Source of the DNA: Cyclaneusma minus
Lineage: Eukaryota > Ascomycota > Leotiomycetes > Marthamycetales > Marthamycetaceae
Reading direction: 5' to 3'
Length of the DNA: 64,000 nt
Assembly (NCBI GenBank): GCA_037179335.1
Contig: JAKZHN010000040.1
Coordinates: 124,001-188,000, forward strand
Shown here: one piece after another, positions 31,735 to 43,060 of the stretch
Layout: each line of letters opens with the position of its first letter
How positions within the stretch are numbered: the stretch's first letter is position 1
Position numbers and translations under genes: made by a program
Notes under the pieces: model-generated
Databases searched by the model: none
The model's input: the letters and a program-made list of their open reading frames with translations, nothing else
What the model was told of the DNA's origin: nothing

Positions 31735-33015
31735 TCAACCGGCCTGTAGCGTGATCCCTTCCATCCTCCTCCTTAACGTTGAGCTTTCCTCCTCTTCCTC
31801 GACATCAACCTCAATCTGCATCTTCGGCCTGTTCTTATTCAAACCCTCAAGCAAAGAACATGCCTTGCAGATTTCCTGAGACGACATGTATCCGCACTTG
31901 CGACACGTGCCCAGGACCTGCCGCGTGAGCTTGCGACCAGTTTTCGCATTTGGGTCACGCTTCTGTTGGACCGAATCCGCTCTGGATGATGGCCGTGTCG
32001 GCATAGAAGTGATCTCTGTTTCCAGCTCGGCCCCTCTTTCGTTCTCTTGAAGCTTCTTCTCCATGTCCGCCATCTCGCCGCCACTGCTTCGACCATTGGC
32101 GCTTCCGCAACCACCAACACTTTCCTCTTGTTCATCATTTGCCAGTGAAACTTTCTGACTCTTGCAATTCCGCGGACCAGTGACTTCTTCAGGCACCAGC
32201 TTGGCCATGTCCTCTCCACTTCTCACAACATCGAGGATAGCACTCGGTCGTATCCGCTCGAGGTTCTTGATCAAAGTCCTTGCGCTTCCTCGGAAAGCTT
32301 CTGGACTGTATATGCACTCGGTAGTGAAGTAATCCAACTTCTTGTGATGCGCATATAACACGATTTCCTTCTCGTATGCGTATTTCAGTGGCTTGCTCCT
32401 TCTAACATCGCTCGTTGCGTCTCCAGTAATGATACTGGTACTCCGAGCAAGTCTAGGAAGATCGCCCCGCAGCAGGTTCATGAGAATGGTTTCTGCGACG
32501 TCATCAGCGTTGTGTCCCGTCACGACGTGATTGATTCCCAGCATCTTCGCCCCGCGATCCAAAGCCTGTCGTCGAAAGACACCGCAATATGTGCAATTCC
32601 CTTTTTTGCCAATAGCTTCAACGACCTGGTCCATAGTCCAACCGTAGAGTTCGTCGTAGCCCACGATCTTCAGAGGCATATCATATTGTACAGCGTTTCG
32701 CTTGACGGTTTCCAAGGAGTCATCGCGGTAGCCTTTGATGCCTTCGTCGATTGAGAGTAGGACCAGATCGAGACGGTAGTTGTGTCTTTCGTTCAGGGTT
32801 TTCAGGACTGATGCGAGAACGGTCGAGTCTTTGCCGCCGGATGCGCCTATTGCTATGCGATCGCCGGGCGCAAAGAGGGAGGTCGTGGTGATGGTGTGGT
32901 GAATTTCGTCTTCGAAGATTTGGATGAAGCATGGCTTGCAAAGTTTCTGGTGGTTTTTGGGTCGGATTATCAGGGCTCGCTGGGTCTTGCATATGGCGCA
33001 TAACGTAGGCGCCAT
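31735..33015 (-). CDS. NCS6: Cytoplasmic tRNA 2-thiolation protein 1 (Ncs6/Ctu1)
   Basis: A single exon encodes 426 residues. CAIC (6-9) and CKPC (26-29) form an N-terminal zinc site. The PP-loop SGGKDST (59-65) binds ATP, and NCTYCG and the GHNADD motif are the catalytic region that adenylates U34 of tRNA and receives sulfur from Urm1 in making mcm5s2U34. A C-terminal CRKCG...CKAC zinc motif completes the family pattern. The stretch between about residues 285 and 370 (Glu/Ser/Arg rich) is longer and less ordered than in yeast. It acts in the cytosol with Ncs2/Ctu2. It is divergent from the eL8 gene, with about 320 bp between the start codons, so both may share a promoter region. Start chosen at the first ATG giving the MAPTLCAIC N-terminus. 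Confidence 0.97.
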   Translation of the reverse strand: MAPTLCAICKTQRALIIRPKNHQKLCKPCFIQIFEDEIHHTITTTSLFAPGDRIAIGASGGKDSTVLASVLKTLNERHNYRLDLVLLSIDEGIKGYRDDSLETVKRNAVQYDMPLKIVGYDELYGWTMDQVVEAIGKKGNCTYCGVFRRQALDRGAKMLGINHVVTGHNADDVAETILMNLLRGDLPRLARSTSIITGDATSDVRRSKPLKYAYEKEIVLYAHHKKLDYFTTECIYSPEAFRGSARTLIKNLERIRPSAILDVVRSGEDMAKLVPEEVTGPRNCKSQKVSLANDEQEESVGGCGSANGRSSGGEMADMEKKLQENERGAELETEITSMPTRPSSRADSVQQKRDPNAKTGRKLTRQVLGTCRKCGYMSSQEICKACSLLEGLNKNRPKMQIEVDVEEEEESSTLRRRMEGITLQAG

Positions 33016-33332
33016 TTCGAGAGGATCGACGAGGATTTATCGAGAGGTTTCGAGGCAAGGCAAGTGAAGTTGGCTTCGTTCTCCCGTAGAAATCGACTTC
33101 GCCGCTTGAGCGTGAGGCACTGAGCATTGACTCTGATTGCAGGCTCGCATTCGTATTCAAGAAATTCAATGTCACCTGACGCTGGCTGCTAGCCGCATAC
33201 CGCTTAGCGCGTGCCAAGAGTCCCACGCACACACAATTGAAGATTTCGCGAAATCAACTTTTGAACTCTCCATCCGCCAACATCGCCCAACGACGACACC
33301 TCGCTGCCTCCGACCCCAGCGACTCGATCAAG

Positions 33333-34474
33333 ATGGTAAGCTATTGACGACGTTTACGATGATGCTCCTGTGATCCATTGCCTCTCTCGGCCTTGTGCGA
33401 CAGCGCAGGTCGCGATGCAACTTCCGCCAGCTGCCTGAGGGCGCTGGTGATGATTTGGCTTGAGCCACAGCTGCGCAGCAATGCCATCTGTGGTCTCTCT
33501 AGAGTTCAAAGAAGACTGTAATTGGTGAACATATTCGCTGATGTCTTCTTTTCTCAATGATAGCCTCCAAAGTCCGGAAAGAAAGCTGCTCCCGCCCCCT
33601 TCCCCCAGTCGAAGGCCGGTGCGACCAAGAAGCAGGCCAAGGTACGTCAAGCTCATCTCCCAATGCACTTCGACCATGCGCTGACTTGTCCTAGAACCCC
33701 CTCATCGAGAAGCGCAGCCGCAACTATGGCATCGGTCAGGACATCCAGCCCAAGCGCAACCTCTCGCGCATGGTCCGCTGGCCCGAGTACGTTCGTCTTC
33801 AGCGCCAGAAGAAGATCCTCAACATGCGCCTGAAGGTGCCTCCTGCGATCGCCCAGTTCCAGAACGTCCTCGACCGCAACACCGCCACCCAGGCTTTCAA
33901 GCTCCTCAACAAGTACCGCCCTGAGAGCAAGGCCGAGAAGAAGGAGCGTCTGTTGAAGGAGGCTACCGCCATCAAGGAGGGCAAGAAGAAGGAGGATGTC
34001 AGCAAGAAGCCCTACGCTGCCAAGTACGGTCTCAACCACGTTGTTGGCCTGATCGAGAACAAGAAGGCTTCTTTGGTTCTTATCCCCAACGATGTTGACC
34101 CCATCGAGCTTGTCATCTTCCTCCCCGCCCTCTGCCGCAAGATGGGTGTTCCTTACGCCATCATAAAGGGCAAGGCCCGTCTCGGAACGGTCGTCCACAA
34201 GAAGGTATGTTTACACGGACATTCATATATTGAAGACTGGGACCTGAAGACTGGAAACTAACATCATGACCAGACCGCTGCCGTTCTCGCCCTCACTGAG
34301 GTCCGCTCCGAGGACAAGACCGAGCTCTCCAAGCTCGTCCAGGCCATCAAGGAGGGTTACACCGAGAAGTACGAGGAGGCCAAGCGCCACTGGGGTGGAG
34401 GTATCATGGGAGCCAAGGCCAACGCTCGCCAGGAGAAGAAGCGCAAGGCTCTCGAGAGCGCCATCAAGATCTAA
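33333..34474 (+). CDS. RPL8: 60S ribosomal protein L8 (eL8, L7Ae family)
   Basis: Exons 33333-33335, 33564-33641, 33695-34204 and 34274-34474 give 263 residues. Exon 1 is the ATG alone, followed by GTAAGC, a common arrangement in fungal ribosomal protein genes. The protein begins MPPKSGKKAAPAP and has the eL8 core (NYGIGQDIQPKRNLSR, MVRWPEYVRLQRQ) and an L7Ae fold (AAKYGLNHVVGLIENKKA, LVLIPNDVDPIELVIFLPA) that contacts 25S rRNA. It ends QEKKRKALESAIKI. Codon use is strongly biased to C-ending codons (AAG, CGC, CTC), as expected for a highly expressed gene and unlike the neighbours. Divergent from NCS6. Confidence 0.97.
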
Positions 34475-36582
34475 ATGACGGGATGAAAACAGATGTTGTT
34501 CGGGCGTTTTGCGATGGTACTTCTGGGCTGCATGGTATGGGATCTTTTTCGGCTTCGGGAGCTCGTTAGTTAGCCAAACAAAAGCCTATGCCACACGAAT
34601 TAATATGCAGTCTCGTCGCAACAACAATTGGTCTTTGGTGCGATTCTGCCAGTACAGTACTTGTCCTTGTATCCCCGCGGAAGATGAAACAGACAAGACT
34701 CGAAAAGCGGGGGACTTGCGATCTGAAGTCCATGGACTCTTCTAGTTCTGCAGCGCGACGAGGCTATCAAAATGCACCGCCGATTAGTAACAATCGTACG
34801 ATTCTCCAGACAGGTGCACACTCCGGCGTCGCCCTCTTAAAAGGTCTCCCAACTCCACGCAGATTTTGCTTCCCTATCCCGTACATACTTTACATCCACA
34901 ACACCATCTCGACATGGCTATTTGACAAAACGAAGGTCTCCCCTCCCGGCGGTGTGATTATCGAGCCACGAAACATCAAGGCTCGATCCTCGGCACTCTC
35001 CTATCGTCACCCGCTGATTGCCAATTTTTGACAGCCACCATTGGCAGACTCTTGGAAAGGTCTGAGAATCTCTGGGGGCTCTTGGATCGATTTGATCTTC
35101 TTCTGGGTCTTCGCATGGCATGACTCCGGACAGCTTTGCCAAACGAGTGTATCACGATGACACGATCCCGCCGAGAAGTGGCGAAGTCCGAAGGCATTCT
35201 GACATCCTAGTGGACGCTGCACTCACTATTCGCATATTCGCACTTACTATCACGATGGCGAGCAGCGAGCGCTGCCATCGAGCGAGCCGCCTCTACGAGT
35301 GTAACCGGCAGGCTGCCTGGAGATTGTCGATGTTACTCTTCTGCAACGCCCGTCGCCCGTGTTGGACACTTCCTGGACTCGGGAAAAACCCCAGGTTCTC
35401 ACCAGCTATCACCAACAGCGTGTACGACGAGATTTTACTCGACAACGGTATTGTTGATATGTTCCCTTTCGTCCAAGGTGCTGAGACAGTTGGTGTGATT
35501 GATTGTCCCGTGGCTACACAGGCCCAGGCTTCTTACTGGATTCTTCAAGCTCCCCGAGCTCCAGCCCGTCACCAACTTCATCACACTCGCTGCCGCCCAA
35601 CTCCCCGTCGACTCATTATTATCACCTTCATTTATCATTTCACGACAAGCATTCGCGAGGGATGCCAGTGTCACATTCGCTCTTCGCCCTGGCGTGGACG
35701 CGACGCTCTTGAGACTTGGCCGATGTGCTTATGCCGTTGTAGCCTCAATGCACTTCTCGTGCCATGTCAGAAATCCTGTCACTTCACTTATGTCGTTCAA
35801 GTTGTTCTGATATAAAGAGCTCATTTCTTGGTCGCATCATTCCCCATCAGCAATTCCTTGGCTTCTCCTGGGCACACGCAAATCCCTTATCTCGATTTCC
35901 CCAGCATTGGTCCCAAGCTTCCAAGAGCGCTCGAGTGAGGCGGTGTTTACTTGCTGTCAGCATCCAAGCTCCCGCCGTCATTTCGTAGACGAGGCTGAGG
36001 CTTAAGCACACAAGGCGACCAATTACAACGCTCCCTCGCGATTCTTTATCATCTCGCATCTGCTCGCATTCGGCAGCAGCGAATCAGGACCGCGCATACC
36101 TCACCGCCGAGGCCGGGAGGCTGTTGAGCTCACCAAAAAGTTAGATGTGGGGGGCCTCCGAGGAAGAGCACTACATTACCCAACTGCTTCGCATCAATCG
36201 GATCTGAAATGCCTCGATAGACTTCGATCCATTTCTAATCCGACCCGCTTCGCCCGCTTCACTTTTACGACTCTTCTTCTACATGTACGGCCGACTCCTC
36301 TGTACCGTTCAACTTCTACCCGATCTCTGCGAGAGAAAGTGCGACGACTCGCCTCTGCTAGCTGTGCTGCTGACTGCCGTTATCGTACTTGGGCATATAC
36401 CCTCCAACAGCGATCTTGTGCTTGCGGGCATTCTTATTGTGAGTCTTTGTCATCTACTGACTCGTCCCGATCTTATCTGCATCGCGATCGAGTGCTGATG
36501 AGATTTGGGAATATAGCTATATTGCATCTTGTCACTTCCGTTTTTCAAACCGAAGGAGATCAGCTACATACCACCGCCCATC
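34475..36582. other. Long intergenic stretch
   Basis: No gene is recognised. ORFs of 231 codons (35120) and 103 codons (35499) overlap in different frames, without domain signs. A possible 5'-UTR intron of the downstream carbonic anhydrase gene runs from GTGAGT at about 36439 to TATAG at about 36516. Confidence 0.4.
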
Positions 36583-37483
36583 ATGTCTTGGAACGACGAC
36601 GCTTTTGCCTTTGCTTGCGGCTCCAACAAGGCCTGGAGTGATTACAAGTGCAAGCAGAGCGACAAATACTTCCCTACGCTTGCACAGGGTCAGGCTCCGC
36701 GAATCCGTAAGTTTGCTCGACCCATTCCTCGCACTCTTCTCCCATATCACCAATCCCGAGATTTCCGAATCCCGAGCCCAAAAATCTCTCCTCCCGGTTA
36801 CCACGAACCAAAGATCAGAATCCAAAGATCAAAGACCAAAGCCACGAGCAACCTCACTAACACAAACCCTAACAGTCTGGTTCGGCTGCTCCGACTCCCG
36901 CGTGCCCGAAACCACCATCCTCGGTCTCCAACCCGGTGACGTCTTCACTCACCGCAACATCGCCAACATCCTTCCCCCCACCGACATTAACTCCCTCTCC
37001 GTCCTCGAATACGCCGTCGGCGCCCTCAAAGTCGAACACATCATCATCTGCGGCCACACCTCCTGCGGTGGCGCATTCGGAGCACTTTCCGCCGTCTCCG
37101 ACGGAACCCGCCTTGGCGGAGTGTTGGATTCCTGGTTGCATCCGCTTAAGATGCTTGCCGCCGAGAATTATGACGAGCTGAGCCAGCTGGACAAGGCGGA
37201 GGCTAATACTAGACTCGTGGAGCTGAATGTGGAGAGGGGCGTTAAGACGGTGATGGCGCAGGATTTGGTGAGGGAGGCGGTTAGGAATGGGTTGTTGCAG
37301 GTGCATGGGGTTGTGTTTGATTTGGCGTGTGGACGGGTGAGGGATTTGCAGGTGGGGACGAGCAAAGGCCAGAAGATGTTGACGGCAACGCCGGCGAAGA
37401 AGGTGGAGAAGCCGGAGTTGTTGAAGGGTCACCACGCTCAGTTAGTGTTTGGGAAGGGGGGTGCGCATATGAAGGCTGTTTGA
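36583..37483 (+). CDS. NCE103: Beta-class carbonic anhydrase
   Basis: Exons 36583-36706 and 36876-37483 encode 243 residues. The zinc ligands and dyad are all visible: CSDSR with Cys46, Asp48 and Arg50, then GHTSCGG with His102 and Cys105. The protein interconverts CO2 and bicarbonate, supplying bicarbonate for carboxylases. No targeting signal is apparent in front of MSWNDDAFAFACGSN, so a cytosolic location is likely. The intron (GTAAGT to AACAG, 169 bp) falls in phase 1 just before the LWFGCSDSR block. The family assignment is firm. Equivalence to yeast Nce103 is by family, not by shown orthology. Confidence 0.95.
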
Positions 37484-38303
37484 ACAGGTGGATTGGGTGT
37501 GTGGGTTTGTGAAGGGAGTTATATGGGTAGGACTATGGATGGAGGGACGGAAAGGTGGTCACTCTGCTTTGCGATTTTGCGACTTTGCGTTGTTTGGTTT
37601 TGTTGTCTTTTTAGAGGCCTTGTGCCGTGGAGGCTATGGGTCATAGAAATCAGCGGGATACACGGTTGGGTAGTGTGAGAGCATGAATTGTACCATCATT
37701 GTGAGATTCTATGGCTAGTTGCCTGTGACTTGATGGCTGTGTGCTCAAGTTCGAGATTCTTTCGAGTCGTTTGCGAGGTGAGCTCACAATGCATGTTTCA
37801 AAATACAGTTTTCTTGCATCTGGGTCTTCTGCATCCCGTCTCCCTCCCCCACAACACATCAGCCGTCTATTTATAAAAAAGCATTTCGAACAGTCTTCAA
37901 ATTCATCCCCCAATTCCCGAAAGCATTGAGGAAGCCGAACGTGGCGCCATGCGGTCCCTTCATCGATCGCCGGCCCCGCAAAAGCTTCCATCGCTGCGGC
38001 GCTGCGCCCTCGCACGGCCTCGCCGGAACCTTCACACTCGTGTTAATATCATGCACCGTTCCAAAATTTCCTATCCATGATGAACTGGACCTCTCAATGC
38101 TCCGAGATTTAGAGCTTCGTAGTGTCAAAACCGGTCAATGTGTCTGCGTTTGCGTTCAAAAGCACGCCTTGAGGCTGCATGATGTCGCTGTTGCTTTTTT
38201 TCTCTTCTTCAGTTAACAGTTGACTGAAGTTGACACGCATTCGTTTTCTTGATTCTTCTCATCGTCGTTCTTTTTCTCCTGACCGGTGTTCTTTTTCAAG
38301 AAG
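37484..38303. other. Intergenic, no gene recognised
   Basis: Contains only short overlapping ORFs. The TTTTTTTCTCTTCTTC run at 38195-38215 and the C/T-rich DNA up to 38300 look like the leader of the protease gene. Confidence 0.4.
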
Positions 38304-39636
38304 ATGGCGAATCTGATACTAGGAACGGCGCTTTTGGCCCAAGGGATTGCAGCGGCGAAGAACATGCAGAATACGGTTTCGTTGCCGCTGTATCTTGCTT
38401 ATGGCGATGGGACGAGCCAGGTTATGACGAGGATCCAGATGGGCGAGCCGGCGGGAGAGGCTCTTCCTATCGTTGCGGACACTGGATCTGCCAACTTCTG
38501 GGTATGCGACTTCCTTCTCCATCCCCCTCCATTCCCCTTCCGTCCAGCCACTTCCCCAGAGACCCCCATCCCACTCGCTCTAAAACTCTCCACCACGTGA
38601 TCCCCACATACTAATACCTCACCCCCAGATCTTCGGCCCCAACGCAACCCTAAACTACGGCTCCCAATACCTCGGCTACCCAGGCCCTTGCAACGAAACC
38701 GCCGATCCCTTCTACGACTACCCGGCGTCGACGGCGGCCACGGCACCGCAGCCCTTCGGACCTGTTGCCTACAGCTACGGCGGAAATTCGAAGTCGATTC
38801 AGAGCCACTCCACCGTAAACGACACCCTCGTCACCTCCTTCCCCTCCGGCACCTCGCGCACCCCAAACGTCCGCGTCGCCGTCTCCGAATTCGCCCGCTA
38901 CCGCCAATCCGACGACGGCTCCTGCGCCCGCCTGCTCCACGAAACCGGCATCCTGGGTCTGGCGCCCTATGCTTCCGGCCAGGACGGTCCTAGTTTCCGC
39001 GAAGACCTGCTCAACACGGGGACTGTGGATAACAGGGTTTTGAGCATGTGGTTTGAGGCTAATGAGGGCGATGTGAAAGCGCCGCTTAATGGCACGGCGC
39101 TGATTGGGAGCGTGGATGAGACGAAATATTCCGGGGACTTGGTGGAATTGGCGCTGGTGGGGGCGGGTACGGGATATTTTGTCAACACACCAAAAATGTC
39201 TGTGAATGGTGCGGAGTTGGTGTTGGATACCGGTGTCACGGATTGTCTTTTGGATTCTGGCGGCATTTTCGAAACACTGCCGTATGCTGACCAAGACGCG
39301 TTTTTGAAAGCTACGGGGTTGGTGTTGTTGGAGGGGTTTGTGGCGTATCCGAGTGCTTGTGAAGATATTCCGAAGGAGAAGGTGGTGGAGTATGTGTTTG
39401 AGGGGAAAACGGAGGAGGAGAAGGTGAGTGTGAAGGTGCCGTTGAGGAATTATGCGAGGGGGGCGGGGGATGGGTTTGGGAAGGGGGGGATGTGTGGGTT
39501 GCAGATTATGCAGGGGAGTAGTGCGTGCACGTTGGCGGCGCCGTTTTTTACGGGCGCTTTTGTTGCTGCTGATGATGGGGAGGGGACGTTTAGGGTGGCG
39601 CAAGGTGGGCTTAAGGGGAGTTATTCGGAGAGTTAG
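38304..39636 (+). CDS. Secreted pepsin-like aspartic protease (A1 family)
   Basis: Exons 38304-38501 and 38629-39636 give 401 residues. The N-terminus MANLILGTALLAQGIAAAKN is a signal peptide. The first active-site motif VADTGSANFW has Asp59, and the second, LVLDTGVTDCLLD, has Asp266. It is a bilobal endopeptidase acting outside the cell or in the vacuole; no GPI-type hydrophobic C-terminus is seen. The intron (GTATGC to CCCAG, 127 bp) lies exactly after the first motif. The first half of exon 2 uses C-ending codons while the part after about 39000 uses many G- and T-ending codons. The two parts are in one unbroken frame, so this is odd but not a frameshift. The mature protein lacks a long propeptide, which is short for the family. 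Confidence 0.9.
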
Positions 39637-40481
39637 GAGGGGGTAAAGATAGGGAATGGAAATCTAGTGAGTTAGATAGGGAACCGCTAAACCTAAACTG
39701 GCAATTTAAAATCTTAGAAAAGCTAAGCCCGATTAGGCCTAGCAGGTGGCAAAATTACGCAAAATAAGGGAAAATAACTTTGTGTCATTTGGGCTATTTT
39801 TAGCTATTTAAATCGGTTTTTATATCATTTCTATTGCTTCTGAAATTGTTGGTATCAAGAGGGTAGAACGAAGTGATCACTTACGGAGTAAATAACGAAG
39901 CTAGCAGGTAACGAGTATATTCATGGTTGAGTCTAGTCTACGGAGAACTCCCAACGGTCGCGTAGATATATATACCCACGGCTAGCGTGGTGGCCTAAGG
40001 CCCTTAGGGGTAGCCATGGTGGTTATGGTCAGGGAGTGGCGCACGCGGCACGGTTCTTTCTGACCTTGGAGTCCTAGAGATTGGGAATATCCTCAGGGAC
40101 TAGGAGTAGGAAGTATTATTGAGCTATGCTTATGCAGGACTGTTTAAAGCCCCTTTCATTTCTTTATGTTAGAGTGTGACAAAGGCCTTTGGCAAGCTAG
40201 CCTCTCATGGAGCATATAAGCTCCTCCTTAGCTAGACTTGAATATCCTAAAAGTTTGTAAAGGTTTCAACAAACAGCTGACTACTGTCATGTTAGATTCA
40301 GGAAAGGGGTTCAGACTTTGGTCGTCCCACTGTAGTAGGGTCACGAGGTGTAGCAGAGATATGATTGAAATGGTGTAAAAAGCAACGAATTTTGTTTGGA
40401 AAAGCATGCTAATGACTTTTAGAAACACATGCCCGTAGGCCAAAAGAGGGTCTTTCCTCGGTGTCCGCCTAAGACTCCAGG
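39637..40481. other. Intergenic, possible solo LTR remnant
   Basis: From TGTTGGTATCAAG (39847) to GTGTGACA (about 40181) the DNA has TG/CA ends, a TAGATATATATACCC TATA-like box and little coding potential, as a solo LTR might. No target duplication was found, so this is weak. Confidence 0.25.
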
Positions 40482-41304
40482 CTAACCCGTCATCTCAATG
40501 TCTTCCATACCCATCTTCTCCATATCCTTCTCAAGCTTTTTCTGCTCTTCAGCTTGGCGCTTCTTGGCCTCCTTTTCGTCCCGACTTCTCTTCATCCTCT
40601 CCAGCATCTCGGGATCATACTGATCACCATTCGGCTCATACCTGAGCTCAGCATCTGCCACAGGATCGTAAGGGTCATCGGGCTCATAGTCCTCCCAGAA
40701 CTCATTGCCATACTCCTATCCACCGTGTCAGCTTCACATCCAGACGAATGACGCAGGGGCGGGGTACTCACGTCTTCCACTTTCCTTCGAAACTGCGATC
40801 CGATGTCGCCGATGTCTCGAGCATGCAAGCCCAAACGCTCGCCAGCCGTGATCCAGTATTGGTTTACCGCGGCCTTCCGCAGTGGTGCAGCGCGCTGCAG
40901 ATTCAGAATCGTTAGCATCGATTTCTGCTGCTCGGTGAATGGGAACTTCGTGGACATACCTGGGCGAAGGCGGCGTACAGCAGAGTGCGCATGTCCTTGC
41001 GCAACTTCTCGCCGCTCGCTCCTTGCGCTCGCAAAGTAGGATCATCCCAGTGCTGGTACTTGTCGAGCAGGGCTTGGAGCCACAGTGCGTCCATTTCGTA
41101 TCGGTCAGGAGGCGATGTTGGGTTGAGCTGGTGAATAGTGCTGCAAAACCCGATGTAGCCGATGGTGTTCTTCAGGTAAAGGAAGTCGCCTTTGTAAGGC
41201 TTTGGGAGGCGGCATCAGATGTCCCTTGTCAAGTAGAAGTGGAGTGTGTCGGGATCGAGGAGGTTGGGGATGTCCATGCCGGCATATTGAGTGGGGAGAG
41301 ACAT
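40482..41304 (-). pseudogene. Conserved-looking gene with an in-frame TGA
   Basis: Exons on the minus strand: 41304-40960, 40894-40772, 40715-40482, with normal GT-AG introns (66 and 56 bp). The protein would start MSLPTQYAGMDIPNLLDPD, go on through KPYKGDFLYLKNTIGYIGF, DALWLQALLDKYQHWDD and NQYWITAGERLGLHARDI, and end in an acidic then Lys/Glu-rich helix (KKRQAEEQKKLEKDMEKMG), about 233 residues. Codon 30 is TGA (41215-41217), in the sequence LTRDI-stop-CRLPKPYKG. No GT-AG intron can remove it. Arg (CGA) would fit and differs by one C-to-T change at a CpG. It is either a fresh nonsense mutation, a sequencing error, or readthrough. The family is not recognised. Confidence 0.65.
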
Positions 41305-41689
41305 GGTGAGCTTGTTGAAGTTGTGAAGAATTGAGGTGGGTTGGAGGAAGATGGAGAGTCTGGGTGGATTGGTTGAGGAGGAAGGGTTGGTGTTAGAAGA
41401 GGAGCTGGTAGCTGAAGAAGGAGGCTTGCTTGGAAGAAGTAGTGGTGGTGGAGGGAGATGGTTGGAAGGAGAGGAAGGGAGCAAGGCAGCAGATACTTGT
41501 ACCTGCTGAGCGGGCCGGCTGCGGGGTCGAGCGAGCTTCGGAGATGGTCTGCTGGAAGAGGTGAATCTGGCTGTGTAGAACGAGAAACACGTGATCTGGT
41601 TTCAGGGGTCGAAGTCGGACTAAGGAGAGGACTGAGAAATTGAAAGCTCCTTATCAATCGCAATACACAGTGCTTCTTCACCGTTAAAC

Positions 41690-41785
41690 AAAAAGCTCTC
41701 ATGGCTCAGCTGTAAAAACTTTCGCTTGTGGTTTTTATAAAAATGAGAACCCGCTCCCCTTCGAGGCTCTGAGTTCGATTCCTGT
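41690..41785 (+). ncRNA. tRNA-derived Pol III unit, copy 2
   Basis: CATGGCTCAGCTG (A box) and GAGTTCGATTCCTGTGGT (B box) are 61 bp apart. The acceptor stem does not pair, so it is not a functional tRNA. Confidence 0.45.
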
Positions 41786-42492
41786 GGTGACCTATTGGTA
41801 GGGCAAAAAATCATAGACCCGTTGGTAGGGCAATGATTCACGGGATTCCGACAAAGTTCACTTGAGAGGTTCGGTGCTTTCCCGGTTGCCTTCGGGTACA
41901 TTCTCTGCCAATGACACTGTCATCTGCGCGCTACTGAGTCATGGGATAAAGGTCAATGGGCAGACAACATTTTTTTGCACTTTTTTTTGGCGATTTCTTT
42001 TTGCGCGCCTTGCGGGCAGAGGCGCGAAGTGAAATGATACAAAAGCATCTTTGAAGATCAAGAAGCCCTGAGCAGCATGAGATCTCAAATATCAAAGACA
42101 GATCTTACAAGATCCATATTGCCATCACGTACCGGAGACGCTACCCTGCGCGGACGACCGAGGTGGGCGTAGTGGAGGGAGCACGCACTACCATGATACT
42201 TGGTTTTTTTTAGGTTTTCTTCTACTTCACGTATTCGTGCTCTATGCAAAGAGGAGGATGGGAAATGGGTAGCTGAGATGTATACCTGCTGATGAGCCCA
42301 GCCACATGGTCATGCGAACTGCGGAGGCTGCGCGAACGGCAGAGGTGGCTTACTGTCACAGGTGAAGCTGGTTGGGAGTGCAGGATGAGAATCACGTGAT
42401 CTGATTCCAGGGGCCGGAGTCGCTGTCGAAAATTTCAAAGTCTGAGACGGAAGCTCTTTATCAGGTTCGATGGAGAGTGCGTCAATAACAAT

Positions 42493-42625
42493 TAAAAAGC
42501 TCTCGTGGCTCAGCTGGAATAGATCCTGTTTGGGAGGTTGCTTGGGCTTGCCCAACTAAGAACCATGAGAACGCTAGCTAAACCACGAGGTTGTGGGTTC
42601 GATTCCTGTAGTTGCTAATCTGGAT
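42493..42625 (+). ncRNA. tRNA-derived Pol III unit, copy 3
   Basis: CGTGGCTCAGCTGGAA (A box) and GTGGGTTCGATTCCTGTAGT (B box), with an extra 40 nt between them compared with copy 2. The segment CTAAACCACGAGGTTGTGGG just before the B box resembles an anticodon arm and variable region. No closing acceptor stem. Confidence 0.45.
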
Positions 42626-43060
42626 AGTCTTTGTGGTAGACCATTTGGTAGGCGACCACTTACAGGGAGAAAACTCACAACCGAGAGGAAGCTGTGCTAA
42701 CTAGGTCGCCTTCGGGTGCATTCTCTACCGATGATTTGACCCCGTCATCCGCGCGCTACTGAGTCACGAGATTAGGTCAATGGGCAGACAACATTTTTTT
42801 GCATCTTTTTCGCCTTTTCTTTTGGCGCGTCTCCCAATTTTCTGGCGATGTCTTCTTGCTCGTCCTGTGAGCAGAGGCCAGAGGGGAAAATGTAAACAAG
42901 AATGTTTGCGAAGAGGCCCTGGGCAGCACTAGACTCAAATGTCAAAGACAGAAGCTTCAGGAACCAGCTTTCTTTCAAGGTCTTCCAATCCCCCTTCGGC
43001 CTCCACGTGTCACGACATTGCGCAGACTTAAAGCAAGACATTCAATTGTTATTGCGCGGA

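Larger units (their letters stand above)
41480..43060 (+). repeat. Tandem ~0.8-kb duplication carrying tRNA-like Pol III boxes
   Basis: Unit 1 (about 41480-42280) and unit 2 (about 42280-43060) match at CACGTGATCTG, GAAGCTC, AAAAAGCTCTC, TGGCTCAGCTG, GTTCGATTCCTG, GTCGCCTTCGGGTGCATTCT (GTTGCCTTCGGGTACATTCT in unit 1), GCGCGCTACTGAGTCA, GGTCAATGGGCAGACAACAT then TTTTTTGCA, and CTCAAATATCAAAGACAG. A third, shorter copy is inverted at 30700-31017. Confidence 0.7.

Noticed and set aside
33653..34198. 181-codon minus-strand ORF
   Set aside because: Antisense shadow of the codon-biased eL8 exon.
35120..35815. 231-codon ORF as a gene
   Set aside because: Overlapping open frames in this stretch, no domain words, biased composition and no splice pattern. 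Left as intergenic.
36147..36641. 164-codon ORF before the carbonic anhydrase
   Set aside because: It overlaps the carbonic anhydrase start in another frame and is better explained as promoter/5'-UTR.
36869..37435. 188-codon minus-strand ORF
   Set aside because: Antisense shadow of the carbonic anhydrase exon.
38650..39603. 317-codon minus-strand ORF
   Set aside because: Antisense shadow of the aspartic protease; its His/Arg/Pro-rich composition is an artefact.
30700..43060. Functional tRNA genes
   Set aside because: A and B boxes are present but no acceptor stem closes and the box spacing varies between copies.
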